Below are positions 6,631-13,350 of a stretch of 31,757 nucleotides of DNA, one piece after another. How positions within the stretch are numbered: the stretch's first letter is position 1; every line of letters starts with the position of its first letter. Origin of the DNA: an uncultured Bacilli bacterium (lineage in GTDB: Bacteria > Bacillota_I > Bacilli_A > RF39 > UBA660); assembly GCA_934091055.1 (NCBI GenBank), contig CAKOKN010000012.1:1-31757 (forward strand), written 5' to 3'. Both the position numbers and the translations under genes were made by a program. Under the pieces are notes generated by a model. It was not told where the DNA came from and searched no databases. It worked only from the letters and a program-made list of their open reading frames with translations.

Positions 6631-9600
6631 ACTTATTTGTCTTTTCTAGTATAAATCCTACTTCATACTCATTTATTTTTACTTTATCTTCAATATTATC
6701 TTTATCATAAACATTAATAGTCAAAGTCTCATCTTTAATCATATCTAAGTAGTCTTTAATGTTCTCTTTATATTCACTAGTAGCATCTATATACATGTTA
6801 ATTCTATCAGTAATATCAAAGTCATTGGCCTTTCTTAACTGCTGGACCTTAGATATAGTCTCTCTAGCAAGGCCTTCATTTTCTAACTCTTTAGTAATAG
6901 TAGTATTTAGTATAACAAAGTTATTACCATCTACCATTGCTTTAAAGCCTTCTTTACTAGATATTCTAGTATCTACCATATCTTTAGTAATATCATAAGT
7001 AGTATTATCTATAGACATCTTAATACTTTCTTGATTTTCTAATTTATTAATATCTTCATTAGATAGTTCTAATAACTTATCAGAGAACTCCTTAATATTC
7101 TTACCAAATATCTTACCTACTTCTTTAAAGTTAGGTTTAACTGTGAAGTTCATATAAGTAGATAAATCTTCAGTATAAATAACTTCTTTAACATTAAGTT
7201 CTTCTTTAATTAGACTAGTAAGTTCTCCAATTACTTGCTCTTTCTTCTTATCAAGTAAAATCTCACTAATAGGTTGTCTTACCTTTATCTTAGATTCCTC
7301 ACGAACATTTCTACCTATACTAATTAAATCTCTTACTAAGTCCATTTTTTCTTCAAGTTTTAAGTCAATTAACTCTTCATTAACTGCTGGGAAATCACTT
7401 AAATGAACAGAAGTATTACCAGTCAAATTAGTATATATCTCTTCAGCAGTATAACTTGCTATTGGAGCTATTAACTTAGATAATCCCTCGAGTACTTCAT
7501 AAGTAGTCATATATACACTCTTCTTTGAAGTAGTCATTTCACTATCCCAGAATCTATCTCTATTTCTTCTAATATACCAGTTAGATAAATCAATTGAAGT
7601 AAAGTCAGTAATTAATTTAACTACTTTATTTAAATCATATTCATCATAAGAATCAGTTACCTCTTTAACAAGTTTATTATACTTAGATAATAACCACTTA
7701 TCGATATCTTCTCTATCTTTATACGCTACTCTGCAAGTGTTAATATCAGTTATCTTATCAGCATTAGCATATATTGCAAAGAAATTATAACTATTACGAA
7801 GAGGATTAAAGAATTTAGAGTGAACCTCTTTTAAGCCTTCAACATCAAACTTTAAAGGAGTCCATACTGGGGATGCATATAGCATATACCATCTAACAGT
7901 ATCTGCGCCATACTCTTCCATAATCTTAATAGGATCAATTATATTACCAGTAGATTTACTCATCTTCTTACCATTACTATCTAGCATCATATCATTTACA
8001 ACAACATTTTTAAAACTTGATTGACCAGATATAATTGTTGATATAACAAGTAATGTATAGAACCATCCTCTTGTTTGATCGACACCTTCAGCGATAAAGT
8101 CTGCTGGAAAATGTTTATGAAACCACTCTTTATTTTCAAATGGGTAATGACATTGAGCATAAGGCATAGAACCAGAATCAAACCAAACATCAATTACATC
8201 TTTTACTCTATGCATAGTTTTACCACAGTGTTGACATTTTATAGTAATATTATCTACATAAGGTCTATGTAAGTCAATGTCTTCATATTCTAACTTTTCA
8301 TTTGCTCTTTCTATTAATTCTTCCCTTGAACCAATTACTTCAAATTCACCACATTCATCACATACCCAAAATGGTAATGGACATCCCCAATAACGATTTC
8401 TAGAAATACCCCAATCTACCATATTATTTAACCAATTTCCAAATCTCTTAGTTCCAACATAATCTGGATGCCATTTAATTTTATTATTTTCTTCAATTAT
8501 TTTGTCTTTATATTCTGTTGTTTTTATATACCAAGCAGATTTAGCATAATAAATAAGTGGTGATTTACATCTCCAGCAATGTGGATATTTGTGTGTTATC
8601 TTTATCTTTTTAAATAATTTATCTTGTTCTTTTAAATATTTGATAATTTCTATTTCCAATTCAGGATCAGTTACTAATCTACCCTCCCAAGGTCCTATAG
8701 TATATTTTCCTGCTAAATTAACATTTTGAGTCCAGCCTATTTTATTTTCTTTACATACTCTATTATCATCATCACCATAGGCAGGGGCAATATGTACAAT
8801 ACCAGTACCATCTTCATCAGTTACATAAGAGTCTGCGACTACTTCAAATGATTTGCCATCAGTTACTTTTGCAAATGGCATTAATTGTTCATACTTAGTA
8901 CCTACTAAATCAGTACCCTTGTATGTTTCAAGTACTTCAAAGTCGTCTCCTAGAACTTTGTTAGCAAGACTTTTAGCTACGATAAATTTATATCCTTTGG
9001 AAGATACTTTAATATACTCTAAATCTGGATTAACACAAGCAGCTACATTATCCATAAGAGTCCAAGGAGTAGTAGTCCATACCAACATATACTCATCTTT
9101 ATCTACTAATTTAAATGGAACTATAACAGTATTAACACTATCTTCTTGATATCCTTGTTCTACCTCAAACTTAGCAAGTTCAGTACCACATCTAGGACAA
9201 TATGGTAATATTTTATTACTATTATATATTAATCCTTTTTTATGCATTTCTTTTAATAAATACCATTCAGTTTCGTGGTAATCATTTGTACAAGTAATAT
9301 AAGGATGCTTACTATCAATAAATTGGCCCATCATATCAGTTATTCTATTTACTTCATCAATATTTATGGCTGTATTCTTTTTACATTCTTCAATAAATTT
9401 ATCTATACCCATTTTTTCTATATCTTTTTTGCCATTAATTCCTAATTTCTTTTCAACATTATATTCAATAGGTAATCCATTGCAGTCAAGCCCTATTTTT
9501 CTATCAACCTTATGTCCCTTCATTGTTTGATATTTGCAGAAAGAATCCTTGATTGTTTTAGAAAACACGTGATGAATACCAGGTTTAGCATTAGCGTATA

Positions 9601-9742
9601 TTGGTCCATCATAAAATACCCAAGTTTCATTATCTTTTCTATTTTCGATAGTCTTTTCTAAAATATCTTCTTCTTTCCATTTAGCAAGTATCTTACCTTC
9701 TACTTCACTTACTTTTCCTTTTTCCAATTCTTTAAATTCCAT
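6629..9742 (-). CDS. ileS: Isoleucyl-tRNA synthetase, IleRS2 type with swapped GXHH signature
   Basis: Charges tRNA-Ile. At 1037 residues with a long C-terminal region it belongs to the eukaryote-like IleRS2 group, not the usual bacterial IleRS1 (about 920). Class I signature: after ANAKP the protein reads GIHH at residues 55-58, where the normal enzyme has HXGH, so the first His and the Gly have changed places. The second signature KMSKS is at 593-597. The editing (CP1) domain is present, with TTTPWT in the 220s, and Cys pairs of zinc-binding type are at CPRCG, CWRC, CDEC and CQHC. The usual WDTHGLPVE reads LDCNGLPIE. ATG at 9740-9742 follows GGAGG. Expression is predicted to be controlled by the T-box leader immediately upstream. 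Confidence 0.97.
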   Translation of the reverse strand: MEFKELEKGKVSEVEGKILAKWKEEDILEKTIENRKDNETWVFYDGPIYANAKPGIHHVFSKTIKDSFCKYQTMKGHKVDRKIGLDCNGLPIEYNVEKKLGINGKKDIEKMGIDKFIEECKKNTAINIDEVNRITDMMGQFIDSKHPYITCTNDYHETEWYLLKEMHKKGLIYNSNKILPYCPRCGTELAKFEVEQGYQEDSVNTVIVPFKLVDKDEYMLVWTTTPWTLMDNVAACVNPDLEYIKVSSKGYKFIVAKSLANKVLGDDFEVLETYKGTDLVGTKYEQLMPFAKVTDGKSFEVVADSYVTDEDGTGIVHIAPAYGDDDNRVCKENKIGWTQNVNLAGKYTIGPWEGRLVTDPELEIEIIKYLKEQDKLFKKIKITHKYPHCWRCKSPLIYYAKSAWYIKTTEYKDKIIEENNKIKWHPDYVGTKRFGNWLNNMVDWGISRNRYWGCPLPFWVCDECGEFEVIGSREELIERANEKLEYEDIDLHRPYVDNITIKCQHCGKTMHRVKDVIDVWFDSGSMPYAQCHYPFENKEWFHKHFPADFIAEGVDQTRGWFYTLLVISTIISGQSSFKNVVVNDMMLDSNGKKMSKSTGNIIDPIKIMEEYGADTVRWYMLYASPVWTPLKFDVEGLKEVHSKFFNPLRNSYNFFAIYANADKITDINTCRVAYKDREDIDKWLLSKYNKLVKEVTDSYDEYDLNKVVKLITDFTSIDLSNWYIRRNRDRFWDSEMTTSKKSVYMTTYEVLEGLSKLIAPIASYTAEEIYTNLTGNTSVHLSDFPAVNEELIDLKLEEKMDLVRDLISIGRNVREESKIKVRQPISEILLDKKKEQVIGELTSLIKEELNVKEVIYTEDLSTYMNFTVKPNFKEVGKIFGKNIKEFSDKLLELSNEDINKLENQESIKMSIDNTTYDITKDMVDTRISSKEGFKAMVDGNNFVILNTTITKELENEGLARETISKVQQLRKANDFDITDRINMYIDATSEYKENIKDYLDMIKDETLTINVYDKDNIEDKVKINEYEVGFILEKTNK

Positions 9743-9760
9743 AATTTCCTCCTTCTAATT

Positions 9761-9980
9761 AAAAAAACACCATTAGTGCAAGGGCGAATAATACCGTGGT
9801 ACCACCTTGCTTCACTAGTAGTGCTCTTATTTTTGATAACGGGTTACAACCCGACTACTTCTAACTATTCAAAGTAGCACATCAAGAGTGATCTATATAA
9901 TAAGCATCTTATTAGTTTCCACCAACCACTAACTCTCTGTAAATATCTTAATATATCGTCTCTTTCTTTTGTTTTAATAC
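9761..9980 (-). promoter_or_regulatory. T-box riboswitch leader (Ile) of ileS
   Basis: On the minus strand the leader carries the T-box core AGGTGGTACCACGG (9794-9807). Stem I contains the specifier codon ATC in the context TAGATCAC (codon at 9890-9892), which encodes isoleucine and fits the downstream gene. A GC-rich hairpin GGGTT/AACCC of stem III type lies at about 9840-9852. A terminator ends in seven T (9761-9767), and its 5' arm shares the GCAAGG of the antiterminator. Uncharged tRNA-Ile should favour antitermination and raise ileS expression. Confidence 0.95.
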
Positions 9981-9986
9981 AAATTT

Positions 9987-10015
9987 ATTATATGTTATTT
10001 TAATTATCTTGTCAA
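9987..10015 (-). promoter_or_regulatory. Consensus promoter of ileS
   Basis: On the minus strand, TTGACA (10010-10015), exactly 17 bp, TATAAT (9987-9992): a perfect match in both boxes. It starts 4 nt past the stop codon of the preceding gene. Confidence 0.9.
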
Positions 10016-10018
10016 CAT

Positions 10019-11575
10019 TTATTTTTTGTTTTTTAAAAGTATTTTCTTTAATGTCTTAGTAACTTCAATATTCTTAATATCTCTTTCTACTGATAAGTTA
10101 TTCTCTAAAGTATCCTCAATTATTTTTGTTTCATCTTCTAATCTATCATCAAGATCAAACCTTGTTTTTAGTGTACTAATTAATCTTTTTTCTCCGCTTA
10201 CTTTTTGTTCTTTTAATTTCTTTTCAAAAGCAGTTATATACTTTTCTATTGTAACATCTCTTATTTCACTACTTGATAATTCTTTTACTATATCATTATA
10301 ATACTCTACTCTTCTTACATTATATAAAATCTTTAAAAAAGTTTCAGGGCTTAGTTCTTGTGGATTTGACTTTGATAATATTTCTTTATATGTCTTTTTA
10401 GTGAAATATCTTGCTTCAGGGGGTAAGAAATCATAACTTAGTATACTATCTTTATATTTTTCAAAATCTTTAAAGTTTAATATTTTATGGAAGTTAGATA
10501 AATCATCCAGAAGGGTTATAGATTTTTCTGTATCAGACTTTTCGTCATTTACAATATTTAACATTTCTTTAAATGAATAATTTAAGATTTCTGTTACTTC
10601 AGCATTAGCACTTTTATTCGCTTCTTTTATTGGTAAAGCAAAATAATTATAATTATTAATATAGTCTGTATCTAATTTGTTTTGTCTTCTATCCCAAGTT
10701 GGATCAAATACATATAAACCATCTATATGATACTTTTTATCTTCTATATAAACTATACTTCTTTGATGTCTTCTATCATAACTTATAAGTGCTTCAGCAT
10801 TAAAACCTAAACATCTTAGTATGGCATTTAATAGATTAGAATAACCTGCACAAACCATTGTATCGCTTAATATAACTTTATCTAAATCTCTAGAATTTTT
10901 TCGATCACTTTCATCATCTTTATATTCTCTTTTTTTAATTAGATCATATACATACATAACTTGCTCGATCGGAGATAAATTATATTTTTTTATTGTTTTA
11001 GATACATCACATACTAGAGAAGATAGATCATATAGTTCACTTATAGATATAGGACTATTATGTTCTTGATAATTTATTTTTATATTATAGTTAATAATCG
11101 AATTTAAATCATATGAAGATAACAGATTTTGATATTCTTCTAGTGAAATATCACTACAGTCAATTATGGCTCCACCTTTAAAATCTTTAGCGATATTTAG
11201 TCCTTTTAGAATGTTACTTCTGGTACATCTTATGGTAACACAAGATGATCCTTTTAATCTACAAAAAGCTTGATATTTTTTCTTATATGAACTAAATAAG
11301 TTAATAACAAGAGAATAAAGAGGAAGACTAAGATTTGATAATTCTTTGATTATAGCATCATCATCTACTTCTGATACTACTCCTTCGATTATTAAATTAA
11401 ATACTTCTTTAGGAAAAGTTATTAATTTAAACATCTCATCTTCTTTCATAATATCCATTATTATATCTTTAGGTTCTTTATTTATTACAGTATTAAAATC
11501 TTTTATGTTAATCATTATAGTATCATTTAAGTATTTTATTGAATGCTTAGCTTCTTCTTTTAGAACCAAGAACAT
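10019..11575 (-). CDS. Transglutaminase-like superfamily protein, cytoplasmic
   Basis: The 518 residues have no signal peptide or membrane helix. The middle (about 195-310) has the pattern of a transglutaminase-like (papain-fold) domain. Probable nucleophile Cys242 lies in MVCAGYSNLLNAILRCLG, a His at 270 (RRHQRSIVYI) or 283 follows, and the typical DPTWD ends at 295. The N-terminal 190 residues and the Lys/Glu-rich C-terminal 200 residues match nothing I recognise; the C-terminus looks helical. ATG at 11573-11575 follows GGAGGGG. Proteins with this fold act as peptidases, cross-linkers or amidases, and some are inactive; which applies here cannot be told. It has its own promoter and stands between rluB and ileS. 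Confidence 0.8.
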   Translation of the reverse strand: MFLVLKEEAKHSIKYLNDTIMINIKDFNTVINKEPKDIIMDIMKEDEMFKLITFPKEVFNLIIEGVVSEVDDDAIIKELSNLSLPLYSLVINLFSSYKKKYQAFCRLKGSSCVTIRCTRSNILKGLNIAKDFKGGAIIDCSDISLEEYQNLLSSYDLNSIINYNIKINYQEHNSPISISELYDLSSLVCDVSKTIKKYNLSPIEQVMYVYDLIKKREYKDDESDRKNSRDLDKVILSDTMVCAGYSNLLNAILRCLGFNAEALISYDRRHQRSIVYIEDKKYHIDGLYVFDPTWDRRQNKLDTDYINNYNYFALPIKEANKSANAEVTEILNYSFKEMLNIVNDEKSDTEKSITLLDDLSNFHKILNFKDFEKYKDSILSYDFLPPEARYFTKKTYKEILSKSNPQELSPETFLKILYNVRRVEYYNDIVKELSSSEIRDVTIEKYITAFEKKLKEQKVSGEKRLISTLKTRFDLDDRLEDETKIIEDTLENNLSVERDIKNIEVTKTLKKILLKNKK

Positions 11576-11599
11576 ATTACCCCTCCAATGTAGTTTAGT

Positions 11600-11628
11600 A
11601 TTTTAACAGAAAAGAGAGCATTTGTCAA
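11600..11628 (-). promoter_or_regulatory. Promoter of the transglutaminase-like gene
   Basis: On the minus strand, TTGACA (11623-11628), 17 bp, TAAAAT (11600-11605). The -35 box lies in the loop of the upstream terminator hairpin, so the two signals share the same DNA. Confidence 0.75.
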
Positions 11629-11637
11629 TCGCTCTCT
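11606..11637 (-). terminator. Terminator downstream of rluB
   Basis: Arms AGAGAGC and GCTCTCT (11613-11619 with 11631-11637), an 11-nt loop, followed on the minus strand by TTTTCTGTT. It is about 90 nt beyond the rluB stop and directly after a short open stretch in another frame. Confidence 0.7.
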
Positions 11638-11725
11638 ACATTTTATCTGGAATATTAATTCCTAATATTTCTAAAAGGATTTTATTTGTTAAATATAGGA
11701 TAATTTAAGTTCTTGATAGTATTTT

Positions 11726-12445
11726 TTATTTTTTACACAAACTATATAATACTTTTACTTCTTTTACTGATAGGCTTCTATATTCACCAGGCATAAGACC
11801 TTTTAAGTTAAGATTAGCGTATCTTTCTCTTCTTAGTTTAATAACTTTGTTTCCTACTTGTTCAAGCATTTTCTTTACTTGATGATTCTTTCCTTCATTA
11901 ATAGTTAATTCTACTATTGAAGTATTTTTCTTTTTATCATAACTCTTTAGTTTTACTCTAGCTCTTTTAGTCTTTACACCATCTATTATTATACCTCTTC
12001 TTAATTTCTGAAGACTTGCTACTGTTACTAAGCCTTCTACTTTAGCTATGTATGTTTTATCTACTAATGAATCTGGTCTCATAAGTAAATTAGCTAATTC
12101 ACCGTCATTAGTTAAAAGTAAGATACCTGTAGTATCATAGTCTAATCTTCCTACTGGATATATTCTAGTGTTTGTATTAATTAGATCTACTACTGTCTTT
12201 CTTCCTTTTTCATCATTAGAAGTTGTTACTACTCCTTTTGGTTTGTTTAATAAATAATATTCATAATTTTTATTATTGTCTAGAATATTTCCCTCGACAA
12301 CAATAACATCTCCTGGTTTTACAGTACTTCCTAATTTAGTTACTACTTCACCATTTACTTCTACTAAACCTTTAGTAATTAATTCTTCGGCTTTTCTTCT
12401 AGAACAGTAGCCAATATTAGCTATTCTTTTTTGTAATCTTTCCAT
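11726..12445 (-). CDS. rluB: 23S rRNA pseudouridine synthase of the RsuA/RluB family
   Basis: The family isomerises a specific uridine of rRNA; the Firmicute member next to scpB modifies 23S rRNA at the position equivalent to E. coli U2605. An S4 RNA-binding domain covers residues 1-60 (RLQKRIANIGYCSRRKAEEL). The catalytic domain has GRLDYDTTGILLLTNDGEL with the catalytic Asp102, then EGKNHQVKKML and RRERY near the end. At 239 residues it is of normal length. ATG at 12443-12445 follows GGAGTG. RluB rather than RsuA is favoured by overall similarity and taxon, but the neighbourhood (no scpAB) gives no support. Confidence 0.9.
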   Translation of the reverse strand: MERLQKRIANIGYCSRRKAEELITKGLVEVNGEVVTKLGSTVKPGDVIVVEGNILDNNKNYEYYLLNKPKGVVTTSNDEKGRKTVVDLINTNTRIYPVGRLDYDTTGILLLTNDGELANLLMRPDSLVDKTYIAKVEGLVTVASLQKLRRGIIIDGVKTKRARVKLKSYDKKKNTSIVELTINEGKNHQVKKMLEQVGNKVIKLRRERYANLNLKGLMPGEYRSLSVKEVKVLYSLCKK

Positions 12446-12492
12446 TTATATCACTCCATAATAAGATTGCAAAGTACTTGCATCACTTATAA

Positions 12493-12521
12493 ATTATCTC
12501 ATAAACTGCCTGTTTTTGCAA
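12493..12521 (-). promoter_or_regulatory. Promoter of rluB
   Basis: On the minus strand, TTGCAA (12516-12521), 17 bp, GATAAT (12493-12498). The leader just after it carries a short dyad TGCAA/TTGCA near 12463-12477 that repeats the -35 sequence. Confidence 0.65.
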
Positions 12522-12548
12522 CTTTTTTATTTTTTTACATAAAATATA

Positions 12549-12577
12549 TTGAATATTTATTTTTATTTTGTTATAAT
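12549..12577 (+). promoter_or_regulatory. Promoter of tRNA-Cys
   Basis: TTGAAT (12549-12554), 17 bp, TATAAT (12572-12577), with the tRNA starting 13 nt later. Confidence 0.8.
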
Positions 12578-12590
12578 TATTATGTTCTTT

Positions 12591-12664
12591 GGACCCATAG
12601 CCAAGTGGTAAGGCACGGGACTGCAACTCCCTGAGCGTTGGTTCAAATCCGACTGGGTCCTCCA
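12591..12664 (+). tRNA. tRNA-Cys (GCA)
   Basis: A 74-nt cloverleaf with CCA encoded. The acceptor stem GGACCCA pairs with TGGGTCC, the anticodon loop CTGCAAC gives anticodon GCA, and the T loop is TTCAAAT. The discriminator base is T, as is usual for tRNA-Cys. It has its own promoter and terminator. Confidence 0.96.
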
Positions 12665-12676
12665 AATAGAACGTTA

Positions 12677-12704
12677 ACTCAAGTTTAATACTTGGGTTTT
12701 TTTG
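12677..12704 (+). terminator. Terminator of tRNA-Cys
   Basis: Arms ACTCAAGT (12677-12684) and ACTTGGGT (12690-12697), 8 pairs including one G-T, with a 5-nt loop and then a run of T. Confidence 0.85.
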
Positions 12705-12744
12705 TTATAAAAAACTATTATTTATAGATGTAATTTAATTGACT

Positions 12745-12807
12745 AAAAAGGTTTATTTTTGAGATTACAAGCTCAAAAATACCTCGGAAGACTATAGGCT
12801 TACGAGG
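12745..12807 (-). repeat. Dispersed double-hairpin element, copy 2
   Basis: Minus-strand orientation, starting 14 nt after the mscL stop. Hairpin 1 has the same arms as copy 1 (CCTCGTAAG, CTTCCGAGG) but a different 8-nt loop, CCTATAGT. Hairpin 2 is identical to copy 1 (TATTTTTGAG, CTCAAAAATA), again followed after 4 nt by a T run (five here). Only loops and flanks differ between copies 1 and 2. It may also terminate mscL. Confidence 0.85.
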
Positions 12808-12821
12808 CAAATAGATAATAA

Positions 12822-13208
12822 TTATTTCTTCTTAAGTAAATCTCTTATTTCTTCTAAAAGTAATACTTCTTCACTTTTTACTTTAGCTTGTTTCTCTTCT
12901 TTCTTATCTTTATTTTTAGTTAATTTATTAATAAACTTAACTAGTATAAATATACAGAAAGCTATAATTAAAAAGTTAATAACATTATTAATAAAAGAAC
13001 CATATCTTATAAGAGAATCTCCTACTTTAATAGTTAAATTACTAAAATCTAATCCCCCTATTATAGCTCCTATTATTGGCATTAATATATCATCTACTAA
13101 TGATGTTACTATCTTTCCAAAAGCAGTACCTACTACTACACCAACTGCTAGGTCTACTACATTTCCTCTTTCTATAAATACTTTGAATTCTTGAAAAAAT
13201 TTCTTCAT
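12822..13208 (-). CDS. mscL: Large-conductance mechanosensitive channel
   Basis: MscL opens under membrane tension to release solutes during hypo-osmotic shock. The 128 residues are typical. The N-terminal amphipathic helix FFQEFKVFIERGNVVDLAVG leads into TM1 (about 16-40), the periplasmic loop is short, and TM2 (about 72-95, INFLIIAFCIFILVKFI) is followed by a Lys/Glu-rich C-terminal helix bundle. ATG at 13206-13208 follows GGGAGGA. It is divergent from clpB. Confidence 0.97.
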   Translation of the reverse strand: MKKFFQEFKVFIERGNVVDLAVGVVVGTAFGKIVTSLVDDILMPIIGAIIGGLDFSNLTIKVGDSLIRYGSFINNVINFLIIAFCIFILVKFINKLTKNKDKKEEKQAKVKSEEVLLLEEIRDLLKKK

Positions 13209-13229
13209 AATCTCTTCCTCCCTTTAATT

Positions 13230-13259
13230 ATTATATCATAAAAAGATAGTTATTGTATA
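13230..13259 (-). promoter_or_regulatory. Probable promoter of mscL
   Basis: On the minus strand, TATACA (13254-13259), 18 bp, TATAAT (13230-13235). The -10 is perfect and the -35 weak. Confidence 0.5.
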
Positions 13260-13281
13260 AAATAATAATATAGAAAAATAA

Positions 13282-13308
13282 TTAGCAATCTCTATTGACA
13301 ATTGCTAA
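13282..13308 (+). promoter_or_regulatory. CIRCE-like HrcA operator of clpB
   Basis: TTAGCAATC, nine bases, AATTGCTAA. The CIRCE consensus is TTAGCACTC, nine bases, GAGTGCTAA, so 15 of 18 conserved positions match and the spacing is exact. It covers the -35 box of the clpB promoter, a good position for repression by HrcA. HrcA itself is not in this window. Confidence 0.85.
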
Positions 13309-13322
13309 AATAGTGGTATAAT
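13295..13322 (+). promoter_or_regulatory. Promoter of clpB
   Basis: TTGACA (13295-13300), 16 bp, TATAAT (13317-13322): perfect boxes, overlapped by the CIRCE-like site. Confidence 0.88.
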
Positions 13323-13350
13323 ATTGATGTATAAAAAGGAGGATGATATT

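Noticed and set aside
12483..12665. 60-codon frame on the minus strand reading GFEPTLRELQSRALPLGYG
   Set aside because: It is the antisense of tRNA-Cys; this reading is a well-known false protein across tRNA genes.
13324..13350. Upstream TTG/ATG as the clpB start
   Set aside because: It would lie at the expected transcription start and has no ribosome-binding site; ATG 13351 has AAGGAGG at ideal spacing.
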